DNA of 64,000 nucleotides from Anisodus tanguticus (Eukaryota; Streptophyta; Magnoliopsida; Solanales; Solanaceae): NCBI GenBank assembly GCA_034509755.1, contig CM067543.1, positions 58,584,653 to 58,648,652 of the forward strand. The letters are read 5' to 3'. Under the pieces are notes generated by a model that did no database searches, was not told the DNA's origin, and worked only from the letters and a program-made list of their open reading frames with translations. The stretch's first letter is position 1. Each line of letters begins with the position of its first letter. This document shows, piece after piece, positions 36,089-47,846 of this stretch. A program made the position numbers and the translations under genes.

Positions 36089-36657
36089 TGTTGAGAAAAA
36101 CTCGTATTTTCCCTCTTTGTGTAATTAGGATGGAAATTAAAATTGCAAACAAAAAATATGAGAATAATAGACAAAGAAACACGAGAATTTTTTGTTACAC
36201 GAAAAACCCAAAAATGAGGGAAAAACCGCGGGACTAGTAGTCCAATCCTTCCACTATAGGATGATAGTAGGATTATAAGATCTCACCCAAATTGGATGAA
36301 TAACAATATTTCTCTCTCAATACTAACTTGAGAAAAATAGAGAATTTTTTCTTAAGCACCCTCACTATGAAAGTGGCCCCCCCTCTCTCTCTCACTCTTA
36401 GAGTGGATGCTCTCACTTGTGTTGTAGATTCTCTTCACAACTTGTGTATGTTTATACCCAAGCCTTCTCCAAGTACCCGTAATTATAGTGTCAAAATGAA
36501 CATGCTAGAAGACTCTTAAGGTTGTCTAAATTCAACTCCCAACAAATAAGTAATTAATGCATGAGTCATTCTAGAGAAATCCAACTCTAGAGAAATCTCA
36601 TTCTAGAGAAATCCAATTATAAGTGGGCATCCATAATTAAGTATGGATAACCCAACA
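36089..36657 (-). repeat. 5' LTR of Tnt1-like element
   Basis: 569 bases, TG...CA, adjacent on its inner side to the iMet-type PBS. The outer target duplication is CTCTC. Confidence 0.93.
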
Positions 36658-36762
36658 CTCTCATGGTGTAATGATGTTTTGTATTGTAAGATCATATAAA
36701 GGTCAATATAATTATAGAGAACATTCTATGACAAACACTTCTTAACAAGCAAAATATAGTAA

Positions 36763-37044
36763 GGCCTCGTTTGGATATACAAAATTTTTGCTTAATCTTT
36801 TTTGAAAAAGATATATTTGGCTATACATCATAGTCAATTTTTCACTCTAACTTGAAGTTGAGTTTTTAAAGATTGGTTTTAACCACTAACAAGTAAAAAA
36901 ATTCTCCCACACAAAAGTTCTCTAACATTTTTAAAAATAAAATGCACTTCTAAACATAACTTTAATTTTTAAATATTCTTTGTCAAATTAACTTCAAATG
37001 TCGTATTCTGTTTTCAAATATCACCTAAATCATATCCAAACGCC
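36763..37044. mobile_element. Short inverted-repeat element (MITE)
   Basis: The ends GGCCTCGTTTGGATAT and (reverse) GGCGTTTGGATATG are inverted repeats of a type common in Solanaceae MITEs. AT-rich, 282 bases, no coding region. No clear target duplication was seen, so the class is uncertain. Confidence 0.5.
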
Positions 37045-37390
37045 TACGAAGTTACTTATTACAACACGTAAAATTACAGTAATATTAATGTAAAACCCTT
37101 TCACATTGCTAGTGTTTATAAGTTAAATTCAATGTTAAAACATTAATAAGTTGTACATATACGTTCATACTTCCTACGAGTTGCAATCATGTATGTATAA
37201 CAAGATCATCTTGTATGGTTTTTAAAAATAAATAAATTTGTGTTACCTTATTTAATTAATTTGTTATGTTTAGGAACTCTCAGATCTGGATCATGAAATC
37301 AAATTTGGACAATGCTTTGCAGTCTAAATAGTAAAGCTTTAGTTTATTTAAATTAAATTATTCTATTGCTAAAAAAATCATAAAGTCGGC

Positions 37391-38039
37391 CTAGGAGTGT
37401 TCATGGTCCGGTTTGACTCGGTTTTGAGTTAAAACCAAACTAATTAAGTCATTTTTTAATATTCAAACCAAACCAAATCAAACCATTATAGTATAAATTT
37501 TATCGGTCCTTTGATCATGATCAATTCAAATCTAAGAATCCTTTTAATTAATTTATTAACTTTATTCATGTATAGGCCTAGGACTATGGGTATAATATGA
37601 ATTACAGAAACATAACATCTACTTTTCATGATTCCAGTTCCTTCCCTACATATCGCCTTTTGATATTATGCAACCTCTTCGAAGTTTTTGTAATCTAGAC
37701 TCATCGTGTTTTAAAGCATTGCGAAGAAAACGCATAAGTTAAAACTGAAAACGATAAATAAAAAGACAAAGTCATCAACCAAATCTTTTTTAATTCCAAT
37801 TGCCATTTTCTTTTCTTTTATTTGTTGCAGATAAAATGCTAACTTAGTAATTCAGATGACATGTTTTAATAGAAAAGGAAAAATACTAGTAGCAGATAGG
37901 AGCTTGTGCTATCAAAATTTGCCTTCAACAATTTTTTATCTTTAGCAATTCTTTTATTTTATCTTAAACTTAAATGGACTAGGGAGAATGGGCCAACCAT
38001 TTCTTTCATTATTTAAATTTGTATTGGACTTGGAATAAC

Positions 38040-38076
<37 letters not shown>

Positions 38077-38300
38077 TTATCGGTTTGGTTCGATTTGGAT
38101 TGGAGTTTTTTAGGTTTAATATCAAACTAAATTAAATATTATCAATTTTTTAAAACTTAAAACCAAACCAAACCAAACCAAACCACTTCAAATCAAGTTG
38201 GTTTTCAATTTATTAAATCGATTTGATTCGATTTATTAAATCGATTTGATTCGATTTACCGGTTCGGATCGGTTTTTAGGTGTTATTAGAACACCCCTAG
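37391..38300. mobile_element. Putative 0.9-kb inverted-repeat element
   Basis: It starts CTAGGAGTGTTCATGG and ends with the complement of CTAGGGGTGTTCTAAT. Inside both ends lie inverted stretches rich in AACCAAACC / GGTTTGGTT, and a (TA)n microsatellite is at 38042-38075. No coding region. The ends suggest a foldback or MITE-like element. Confidence 0.45.
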
Positions 38301-40145
38301 TTGGGCCTAAACTAGTTAATGCATACGCAACAATTCATATCTCATGAGCCATGGCCGTTACTTAAAAAGTCAATTCAAATTTGTGGACAAAATTGATTTT
38401 GGTTTTGAAATATGTGTATGCATTATTGTGTATATTTATTTTTCTTTTTACTAAATACAATATTATGTTTTGAATTATTTGTAAGCATTAAACTTTTGTC
38501 ATTTTCTCGTAGGTATATTATACCTTTTTAGGGTTGAGGAAGAATAAGTCTGATGCATGCACATTTAATACAAGTTGACTTAGGTTTATTCGTATCAATA
38601 AACACTTGGTTGATTCAATATGAGAAAATAAAGTTGTAAATCAAAAGTTAAGCTCATCCAATTAATATTGTGAATTATTTGGTCTTATCAACTTTTTCCA
38701 TGTCAGCTGGAAGAAGGAAAAATTTGTTGATTTTGTGATGTATCTTGACATGGTTAATTATCCTTAAAAAATGAAGTGGAAAAGAACAAAACAAAAGTAT
38801 TGGCCTTGGTGAAAGGGAGATGAGAGGAATTTATGCACGCCCGCTCTTCCTTTTTTATTTCTTTTCGTTTTTTATCTGGTGTTCAATATCTGTATTGAAG
38901 CCCAACTATATCTAAATTCGCATCGGATAGAGCTCAATTCTGAGGAAAGCTCTTCCACTTTACTTGGTATTATTTACTATACTGATCAACTAAAAAATAT
39001 ACAGTATATATTTTCTTAATGAGTAATCTTTATAGCCACATAAATGTTATGACATATTTAAACCAACAAGCTTCAAAGGTTTTATAAACAAACAAGTGTT
39101 GTCATAACATATTTAAATTTTAATACTACAGACTTCAAAGTATTACTTATTTTCTTAAACTTTATGTTGAGTTGTCAAATTATCCCAAACGAGTTAAAAC
39201 CGAGGATATTACTTCCTAGAGTGGTTTACTCGCAATATATGTAGGATTTTTTTGTTTTCTCACCGGCGTTCGCTATCAACTATGGAGCTCAATTAATTTG
39301 GATTCACATTAAAAAATCTCGTTGTGGAGATTAAAATATTCCCTATCAAAGGGTATCTTCATTGCCGAAACCAAATTTCTTGTTAAAAAGAGTTAAAATA
39401 TAAATAATTAAACACATTAATATTACTAATTACTTGCACTAATTACGGGTTAGTTATGAGAAAATTTATGTATTATTTTATGCAAGGTTTAATTATTCAT
39501 GTATTAGTTATTTCATTTTTTATCCTGCATAAAATAATACATAAATTCTCTCATAAGTTATAGACATGTTAGTTAGGCGGGTTTCTAAATTACAAACCAT
39601 TCTTTTTTTTTTTCAATTCATTTTATACAAGTATTTATTAGAGTTGAGATAACTTTGCTTGACAATTAGGATTTCTTTACAAAGAAAAAATAGGAATAAC
39701 AATCATGCCAAAGATAATATTACTAATTACTTGCACAAAATTTAATACATACATAATTTAACTACTAACGAGCTACCAACCAACAAATCCCTTAGTGTTA
39801 TATGCAGGATATACAGTATAGTTATATACTAGAGCAAAAAAAAAAGTTTGCTTCCGTTACATCATGCATGCAATTGTGACAGTGACAAAACGGCGTTATA
39901 TTTCAGACTTTGACTGAAATCAGAGTTGACCAATCACTTTTGGCGTCACCACCGCCGACCTTCGTCGCCAACAAAAAAGACACTGCAAAACGTTACAGAT
40001 TTCCCACTCTTTTGGTTTATCCAAAATATTGTTTCTATTTATCTACGGAGTACTTTTTATTAAAAAGATTTAAAAAAAAGACTTCAATGTGTAATTTTAA
40101 AACCACTAACTACATTGCCGTTAATTTAGTATGTCGATACAAAAA
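38301..40145. other. AT-rich intergenic DNA
   Basis: No convincing gene. An 80-codon ORF at 39910-40152 shows no recognisable motif and is probably chance. No repeats were identified. Confidence 0.45.
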
Positions 40146-40260
40146 CGCTTGACATTATATATCAACAACTACAACATATCCGGTATAATCCACAAAATAG
40201 AATTTGGGAAGGATATGATGTACGCAGATTTTATCTCTATCTTTGTGAGATAGAGAAGTT
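40146..40260 (-). mobile_element. TS-like SINE tail, reverse
   Basis: The minus strand reads CTATCTCACAAAGATAGAG, then ATCTGCGTACATC, then TTTGTGGATTATACC, then GATATGTTGTAGTTG. This is a diverged form of the TS SINE 3' region (AGGTCTGCGTACAC...GTGGGATTATACTGG...TTGTTG). Confidence 0.6.
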
Positions 40261-41205
40261 TTCGATTAGACTCGATTATATCATTGGCTCAAAAAATATA
40301 GTCAATACCTTGACATTATATATCAATTCCTTAAATTTTTTAAGTAAATGTAAGTATTTTGAATATTATAAGAAGGTGCAGAGCTAGAAGTCTATATATA
40401 TAACGTTAGGCCGAATTTAATAACTTTTGCTCAAAAAATATATTTGTGTTAAGAAACTCAATAAATATTAAATTTAAAACTTTGTTATTATCATTTGAAA
40501 TCGTTATTCTAAAATTTCAAACTTATAAGACTGCAATCTTTACTCCGCCTGTAATTATAAGGTACTACAATCACAAATTTTTCATGATTAAAAAGATATG
40601 GAAAGTTCTTTTGGGGAAGTCATAGTAAAAGAAGAATACTATCAGCACCCCCTCATCATAGTAGGAGTAATATATAAGCGTGATATAAAATGAAATAGAG
40701 GAAGAATATGTCTAGCTCCTTTAATAGAATATTTAGATAATTTCGTTTGCGACTAAAGTGCACAAAATATACATGCCTTGCGTTTCTTAATTTCATGCAA
40801 ACAATATTGGAAATGTGTAAGTTTTTTATACTGTTCAAACATATAAGAATTCCTTGAATGAAATATTATCATATAAATTGGAATTGATAGAGTATATAAT
40901 TTATAGTTAAAATATTCTAAGAAATATATTTAGAAAACAAATTTGACAAATTTCTTTAAAAATATTTATAGCAGCTGGTCCAATCTGACATCACTATCTT
41001 TATTTAGAGTTTATCTTGGTCATGGTCTTCCAGAATAAAACTTATAAGATTGTATTAATCTTCTTTGGGGAGCCTTTCTCGTAAATATAAATATATATAG
41101 GTATATAATGTTGAATCGTTCTATAATAAGGATCTCAGTCCTACCATAATTATACAATACAAAATATGGTAAATATGTAACCTAGTACAACACTCATTAC
41201 ACGTC
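40261..41205. other. AT-rich intergenic DNA, possible LTR remnant at right
   Basis: No gene. The last ~200 bases may be the LTR of the copia RNase H remnant that follows, but no paired LTR was found. Confidence 0.35.
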
Positions 41206-41550
41206 CTAATACACCCCCTCAGTCGGAGCGGGAGGAGGCCGAACGCTAAGACTGGATCTGAAGTCGAGGAATAGCTGTCTAGGAAGGCCCTTTGTGAATA
41301 TGTCCGCATATTGATATGAAGAAGGCACATGCAATACCCTGATATGACCAAGATCAACCTTCTCACGAACAAAGTGAATGTCCATCTCAATGTATTTGGT
41401 TCGCTGATGCTGAACCGAATTATGAGATATATAGATGACGGATATATTATCACAATAAACCAAAGACGTCTTACGCAACGGACACTGAAGCTCAGCAAGG
41501 CTAAATGATATATTCCTATCCTCAGTAGCGAAACATATAAATATGAACAA
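41206..41550 (-). pseudogene. Ty1/copia RNase H C-terminal remnant
   Basis: Minus-strand coding piece: VYCDNISVIYISHNSVQHQR (RNase H catalytic Asp context), TKYIEMDIHFVREKVDLG, HVPSSYQYADIFTKGLP, then RSSLSVRPPPAPTEGVY and a stop. This order is the diagnostic end of copia Pol. The lineage differs from the Tnt1-like and copia A/B elements. Everything upstream in the element is missing. Confidence 0.88.
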
Positions 41551-42940
41551 GGCCTATTTATTCTTATTATGTATGCAGATTCTCTATCCCTAGTCCAATT
41601 CAGACGCCACATATAGTGTTTAATTATTGGCTAGATAATCAAACAATTAAGACCAAGAATAAATAAATAACCCAAAGATGAAAAATCAATGGATAAAAAT
41701 GATAATCAAACGTCAACTTTCATGATAGCGTCAAAACTCTAGAATTATAAAGTTTAGCTCCACACAGACATGGAGGAAAAACAACAAATCATCTGAATAA
41801 AAATGTAAAAACAAGTATTACAGAGAAAAAAAGGTAAAATTCTGTAACTCCGGCCTCCACGACGGCTCCAAGCTCTCTCTAGGTTCAAAATTCTGAACAG
41901 GGTCAAAAGTAATCACAAAGTTATGTTAAATCATGTAAAATATATATTTATAGGATACCAAAAGGCCTAAACTTTTAAAAACCAAATTCAGCGCAAACCG
42001 GAAAAAACAGCGGGCACGCGTTTCTCCCGCGTCGCGCAAGAAGCGCGGACAACAAAGGAAAATTCAGAGAACAGTTTTCTTCGCGATCTGTATGCGATGC
42101 AAACTGATGCAGGTGGTGCCACGTTAATTATTCAAAAGTCATCAATTGAAATTTATCAATTCTCCCAATCATTTTACAATAATTTTGCCTCCCACCTGTC
42201 TCCTTCCTTCTTCTCCTTTCTTTTTCTTCCTTTATTTATTCAATTTTGTTCCGAATCTCTTTAATTTCACATTGTTTTATTCCTACATAATAAAATATAA
42301 TATTAAGCACATATCACTATAGTAGTAACTCAAAAGGTGATTAAAATACTAAAATGTGAGACAACAATGACTAAATATATGTAATTTTAGACCGAACATC
42401 AATGGACTTATTAACCTACTATATATGACTAACTAATTTTACTATATTGTTTAAAAGTTTATACTAGCATCGTACAAAATTTAAATCCTTTTCCAAATTA
42501 TAAGAACCAAAAGGAAAACTATATTCCGCGTCATCCATGTCGGCCTTTAGCTATAGGACAACGCCGACTGACAAAACAAACTCAATATATGATTCTTATA
42601 TATCCTCAATTAATACTATAATACCACTCTACTCCTTTTCACACTTAGCTTGTCCAATAATAATAATAATGACAAGTAAACAAAAAAGCTAAAAAAACAA
42701 AAAAGAATGTTTCATCGAGAGTAATTTTCCTTTAATCTATTTATTCAACTTGATAGAACAATACAAATTAAGGAATATCTAGCTAAGCTCATGAGCTGAC
42801 CAGCGGACTCTTCTTGTGGCTTTGGTTTAATTTATTTATACATCTATTTTATTTATTTTTAAGTGTTCAGTTTACTTTTTTATTCTTGTTTTTTTAGTAA
42901 ATTTTCAACTCCCAACTTGAGCGGTCAAAAATTTCTATCT
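41551..42940. other. Intergenic DNA upstream of ERF locus
   Basis: AT-rich, without a supported gene. A GC-rich patch at 41990-42070 (repeated CGCG) may belong to an old LTR. The final 300 bases are presumably the ERF promoter. Confidence 0.4.
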
Positions 42941-42942
42941 CT

Positions 42943-42953
42943 CTATATATAAC
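42943..42953 (+). promoter_or_regulatory. Probable TATA box of the ERF gene
   Basis: CTATATATAAC lies about 740 bases before the surviving exon 1 codons. It would be about 200 bases from the native start if the LTR fragment at 43160-43690 were absent. A pyrimidine-rich leader follows. Confidence 0.45.
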
Positions 42954-43159
42954 GGTCTGTTCAAGAAAGCTTAAAAAAGAAGATTAGTTTGCTACCTCTT
43001 GTCAACTTTCTTGAAACTCTAAAATATTTTTTCTTTCACTTTGAATTTTGAAGTTTAATTCAAACTTCTCATTTTATATATAATAGTAATTGTTAGGACT
43101 TTTTTTAGCTAGTAGATATATATACTATTGTATATTTTCTTTATTGTTACATGTGTATG

Positions 43160-43690
43160 TTTGTGTATTTTCGTGTATGTTAAGTACTCCTCAACAATGG
43201 TATAAGGGGTGTTTATATAGGTGAGGGAGGGTGTTTAACTCGCCCCCATAACACCATTATTGGCCAAATAATGGCCATTATGGAGGTAGTTAATCCACCA
43301 AAATAAATGGTGAAAAATGCCAACGGATTGGCCATTATAGGAGGTGTAATTCAGCCAAAATAAATGGCTGAATTGAGTGCTTTAGACGTTTCTGTTCCGG
43401 ACCGTCGAAATTCGATTTTCTCGAAAAACTTCGGGGACCAAACTGTACATCTTGAAACTTCGGGGACCAAACTGTACATCCGAAACTTCGGGATCAAACT
43501 GTACTTCGGCAAAGTTCTCGGCCCAAAAAGATAATATCGAAGGCCCACGACCACACACCGGAACCGGACGGGCGGGCGGCGGCGCGCGCGTGTGGTCTTT
43601 ACTTGAACCGAAGCACATCTAGGTCCTCCCTCCTTTAAACACATGGGATACCCCTTGGGGTCCCAATTGGTCGGTCGCAACTCCCGCTCA
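43160..43690 (-). repeat. Truncated copia A-family LTR at the 5' end of the ERF gene
   Basis: The minus strand matches the copia A LTR from GGTCGCAACTCCCGC (near the LTR start) through ACACACGCGCGCCGCC-type sequence, GGCCATTATTTGGCC and the TATA box CTATATAAAC to GTACACGAAAATACAC. About 220 bases near the LTR start are deleted, and the last ~430 bases of the LTR are absent. No target duplication is visible. It removed or displaced the ERF start codon. Confidence 0.85.
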
Positions 43691-44234
43691 AGGTGCTCAA
43701 GGTGGCGAATTTTAGAAACAAAGATAATTGTAAGCCAATTATAAGAGATGAAGAAGGTGAGATTAATGTGATGTTTCCTGGGATTAATAGAGAAGAAGAG
43801 ACGTCTGTGATGGTTTCTGCACTGACACGTGTCGTAACCTGTGAAGATAGAATACTAAATCAAGGAGAAAATAATATTATTGGTTCATCATCTGGGGTTA
43901 ATTCTTCTTTGTATGAATTTTCTATAGGTGTTGGAGAAAAGAGAGGACGTGAAGAGCAACATCACTTCTTGTCTGATATTAGTTCATCATCAGGTATGCA
44001 AAATATTCTCTAGTTTGGTTGTTCTTTTCTATTTATAGGACTAAATCTGTAATCTGCTATAATCGGTTAAACTAACTTGATAGTATAAAAATATGTGTAT
44101 TGTCGGTATATATAATTTAAATCCATATCCAAGAGCCTATAATTTAAGAACTTCAAATCTTAGTACAACATTAATGAAAGACAATCAATTGATTATTTGG
44201 ATGCGATCATATCAACACTAATCACCGGGTAAAG

Positions 44235-44424
44235 GAAGGAGAGCCTTGGTGTAACTGATAAAGTTGTTGTCATGACTCATGTGATCAAGAGGTCATGGGT
44301 TCGAGCCGTAGAAACAGTCACTTGCAGAAATGCAGGGTAAGACTGCGTACAATAAATCCTTGTGGTTTGATCCTTCTCTGAACCCCGCGTATAGCGGAAG
44401 CTTAGTGCACCGAGTTGGCCTTTT
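44235..44424 (+). mobile_element. tRNA-derived SINE in ERF intron
   Basis: It starts GAGCCTTGGTGTAACTGATA (A-box region), has a B box GGTTCGAGCC about 50 bases on, then GCAGGGTAAGACTGCGTACA and a tail GCGGAAGCTTAGTGCACCGA ending CCTTTT. This is the standard layout of a Solanaceae SINE family with a T-rich end. It lies wholly within the intron. Confidence 0.85.
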
Positions 44425-44972
44425 AACCAATTAGATATTTACATGCTTTGTTAGCAAGATAATTTAATTGATATATGAGCTTTTGTTAGCATTCTACTAC
44501 AGCAACAACTAGGATTCAATTCTAAACTAGTAGAGTTTGCTATATAAATTCTTAATTTCCATTTTGTTGCATTTGGAATTGTTAATTCGAAACCCCAATA
44601 ATTCGTCTCTTTCAAGACGAGCTAGGAATTCTGTAAACTTAAAAGTTCTCTACATTTTCTTCTGACATATATATATATATATATATCTAATCTAAACAAA
44701 AAAACTCTTAATAAACAACCATACCAATGTTAGTGTGGTAATATAACTAGGCTTAATCCCAATTAGTTGGTATCATTTGTATGAATCTATTATTTTATTG
44801 TGTTCCAATTCGTTAAGTTTTGCATGGATTGTGAGAGATTGTAGGTCTTTTCATGAGATAACTTCCTTCTCCTAATCATTTTGTTTTCTTGGAATGCATT
44901 ATGTATACAGGTGGAGAAATTTCAAATATTAGGACTATTGCAAGCAACACACCAACAACAGAAGCAACATTC

Positions 44973-46167
44973 TGTTGGTTACAAAGGTGCAGGAAACGGG
45001 AATTACAAATAATTGCTAAGTAATACAAGAACTGAAATTACAATTCAACAACAAACTGAAATTACAATTATGTTGAACAAGAAACTGAAACTGTTTTTGT
45101 GTATGCTGAGTCGAGTGTTGCACTCTGTCTTTAAGACAATATTGCCCCGTATGTATCCTTTATACGTCATGGACAATTGTCTCCCAAGATAAAACAACAA
45201 TGGAACAATTGAGTAAAGGAAACTCAAGTGCTACCGTAAAGAATTTTGAGTAATGAAATGATGCTCGGAAGGTTGTAGGAAGAACTCTTTGTTTCTGTTT
45301 TTCGTCTGTTTTGTGTGTACCTCAACAATGGTGACAAGGGGGTCTTTATATAGGTGAATGAGAGACTCAAAGGGCGAGTTCCTTTCTTGTCTTGCCCAAA
45401 AACTTTCTTGATTCTCATTGGAGAAAGACTCTCCCGCGGCAAGGCACTCATGAACTGCCTTCATAAGTGCCATTACTGGCCAAGTAATGGCCATTATGGA
45501 GGTAATAATTCCTCCAAAATAAATGGAGAAGATGTGCAATGGATTGGCCATTTAGGAAGAGTAATTCAGCCAAAATAAATGGCTGAATTGAGTGTTGTGG
45601 ACGTTTCTGATCTCTCCGCCCAATTCTGACTTTCTTGAAACTTCAGGGACCAAACTGTACATATGAAAGAATTCTGGTCCAAACTGTATATATGAAACTT
45701 CAGGGATCAAACTGTACATCTGACAAAGTTCTCTGGTCCAAAAAGATAATATCAGAAGAAGCACAGCGTGAACCCGGAACCGGACGGGCGGCGGCGACGC
45801 GCGTGTGGGCTTTCCTCGAACCGAAGCACATCTAGGTCCTCCCTCCTTTAAACACATAGGATACCCCTTGGGGTCCCAAACCCCAAGCCAACTTTGAGTC
45901 TTATAAACAAAACAATTCTTTCTTCCTCCACCGATGAGGGAGAATTGATCTCATACCACACTTTTCCATGCTTCAAACACCTCACTTCGTGGATCAATAT
46001 ATCTTTCATTTCTCAACGAAATTTGAAGATTCTTGGCCCTACGGTTATCTACGTACTTAGTAGATCATGCACGTGTGAAGAACCGGATTCTCCAACATGC
46101 GTAACACTAGTGTTTAAGCCGTTAAAGTTGGTCGGTCGCAACTCCCGCCGAAGGCAAATTTCCAACA
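44973..46167 (-). mobile_element. Solo LTR of copia A family in ERF exon 2
   Basis: 1195 bases, TGTTGG...CCAACA, reverse orientation, with 5-base target duplications CATTC at 44968-44972 and 46168-46172. No internal sequence, so it formed by LTR-LTR recombination. It keeps the LTR TATA region (reverse), the CACTCTGTCTTTAAGACAAT block and the start block GTTGGTCGGTCGCAACTCC. It lies between codons for TEATF and IYATP of the ERF protein, about 22 codons before the AP2 domain. Confidence 0.95.
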
Positions 46168-47035
46168 CATTCATATATGCTACTCCTACATACGATCATA
46201 ATAACACCATTGTTGATCATAATCAACCAAGAAGAAGATATAGAGGAGTGAGACAAAAGCCATGGGGAAAATGGGCTGCTGAAATTAGAGATCCATACAA
46301 AGCTGCTAGGGTTTGGCTCGGAACTTTCGACACTGCTGAAGATGCTGCTAGAGCTTATGATGAAGCTGCACTAAAATTTAGAGGCAGCAAAGCCAAACTC
46401 AACTTCCGAGAAAATGTTAAACTCTTGCCTACTTCTTCAATCCCATGTCAGAACGCCTTCGGTAATATGAGATTTACAACGGAAAACGGTTTCCCTACGA
46501 GCACATTTCCCACAGATTGGAAAATAATTTGGAGTTTTCTACGGAAAAACAGTTTCTGAAGAGCACATTTCCCATGAATTCCGTGGAAAGTAATCTGGAA
46601 TTTTCGACGGAAAAACAATATCTGACGAGCACATTTCACACGAATTCCATGGGAAATACACGTGTTTCTCGTACTCTTTCTCATGATAATTCTCCAAATA
46701 CTCTTTCAACAATCACTTCCTTTCCTAATGATAATCCTATGGTTCACACTCAATTACCTAATAGTAATTGTAACATAAACCCTCTATTTTTCTTGAATGA
46801 TGATTTTCAAATGGTGCATTCATCTTCAAGTTTGTTAAACCAATCCATGTTTTTAACTACATTACGGTACTCTTCTTCTTCATTATCGTCTTCTTCTTTT
46901 CCTCCTCAAGTGCCTTTTGTTCCATTTATGTTTTTCGAGTACTCAAAAGCCACCGGTCAGAGTAGTGGAAGTGATTTTCGAGCTACTTCGTCAGATTCAA
47001 CTCATCAGTGCCCTTCTCCTTCTTCTTCTAGATAA

Positions 47036-47408
47036 TCTAGCAGAAGTTACTAGTTAGAGTTTTTGTTTATCACTTCAATGTGATTTTAGAATGGATTGTG
47101 AACCAGAATCGATATGCATAATGACCAATGTAGGTGGACAAAGTCCTCTTTTCCTTTTTGCTATTTTGTTGGGATGTATATCTTGAGTGGGAACTTATAA
47201 AATGGGAGTTATTTTTGAAAATTTCTTGTTTTAACGAGATTAACATAAAATAAGCGATGATTATAACATCATATTTGTCTGTCTTATTTTATATGTCGGT
47301 ATTTGACTGGATATTGAATCCAAGAATCAAAAGATATTAAAGCCATTCAGTACACAAGCTTAATATATGAAGGTACTAAAATTGCGCTCATTTCCAACAA
47401 ATCATTGC
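47036..47408. other. ERF 3' flank
   Basis: AT-rich non-coding sequence with no recognised element. It probably contains the original 3' UTR. Confidence 0.4.
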
Positions 47409-47500
47409 ATTACAACAACAACATACCCAGTGTAATTCCACACGTTGGGTCTGGAGAGGATGAAGTGTACGCAAATCTTACCCTTGCCTTAGGAGGTAGG
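47409..47500 (-). mobile_element. TS-like SINE tail, reverse
   Basis: The plus strand reads ACAACAACAACATACCCAGT, GTAATTCCACACGTTGGGTC, then AGTGTACGCAAATCTTACCC. This is the reverse complement of a TS-type SINE 3' end with TTG repeats. It joins directly onto the gag remnant. Confidence 0.7.
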
Positions 47501-47531
47501 AATGTTATTTCCGAAAGACAAACAAATCATG

Positions 47532-47846
47532 TCACGGAGGGTACCTGCCAGAGATTCGCCGCTTTTGCAGTAAAATGATCCCAATCGGCCAATTGCTTGT
47601 TCTGGAAAAGCCATGGTACCACGACAAAGCTGCTCCGTCGAGATAGGACGAGGTGAGAGACAACTTGTGACTTTCTGCAATATCATAGAATTCAAAGTAG
47701 CATTCAGCCTGAGAAATCCATAACACTGGAGTAGGTTTACTCGTTGCAAGGTTTCCAACCAACTCCTGTAACAGTAAAAGAATTTCAGCGAGATCCTTCA
47801 CGCCCTTAATTGAATCTTCGATAGTTCGAGATATTTGGTCCTCCAT
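47532..47846 (-). pseudogene. Retrotransposon gag remnant (Ty3/gypsy-like)
   Basis: A 104-codon minus-strand ORF: MEDQISRTIEDSIKGVKDLA, then WISQAECYFEFYDIAESHKL, LTSSYLDGAALSWYHGF. The pattern W-x(4)-YF-x-FY...L-x(4)-LDG-A-L-W-Y is typical of Ty3/gypsy gag capsid (retrotrans_gag). It then degrades at 47532. No zinc knuckle or pol follows. A domesticated gag gene is possible but not supported by its short length. Confidence 0.65.

Larger units (their letters stand above)
31437..36657 (-). mobile_element. Tnt1-like Ty1/copia retrotransposon, complete but mutated
   Basis: 5221 bases, close to the size of tobacco Tnt1. LTRs are 36089-36657 (5' in element sense, 569 bases) and 31437-31995 (3', 559 bases), both TGTTGGG...CAACA. 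Target duplications CTCTC lie at 31432-31436 and 36658-36662. On the minus strand, GGGTATCATAGC (36076-36087) is a slightly mutated initiator-Met PBS (canonical TGGTATCAGAGC). A polypurine tract AAGAAGGGGGAGA sits next to the 3' LTR (31996-32012). The single gag-pol frame is broken by one early stop and several frameshifts, so the copy is inactive. Confidence 0.95.
43691..47035 (+). pseudogene. ERF transcription factor (AP2/ERF, group X-like), disrupted
   Basis: This was an ethylene-response-factor DNA-binding transcription factor. Surviving exon 1 is about 43691-43993 (KVANFRNKDN, then TSVMVSALTRVVT, a conserved N-terminal motif of the ERF109/114/115 group). The intron is 43994-44910 (GT...CAG). 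Exon 2 is 44911-44972, interrupted by a solo LTR, then 46173-47035. The AP2 domain at about 46239-46406 is intact (YRGVRQKPWGKWAAEI, then RVWLGTFDTAEDAARAYDEA, then FRGSKAKLNF). Removing the LTR and one 5-base duplication would leave the frame open across the join. A frameshift near 46519 ends the frame at 46559; the rest of the C-terminus (Ser/Asn-rich, to a stop at 47033) is in another frame. The start codon is lost to an LTR fragment. Three lesions make a normal product unlikely. Confidence 0.88.

Noticed and set aside
39910..40152. 80-codon ORF in intergenic DNA
   Set aside because: No recognisable motif, AT-rich surroundings and no promoter or splice evidence.
44235..44424. tRNA-like A and B boxes suggesting a tRNA gene
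   Set aside because: The spacing and tail are those of a SINE, and no cloverleaf or anticodon arm is apparent.
47532..47846. Gag-like ORF as a domesticated host gene
   Set aside because: Only about 104 codons, no zinc knuckle, joined to a SINE tail and decaying at its end. Kept as a remnant.
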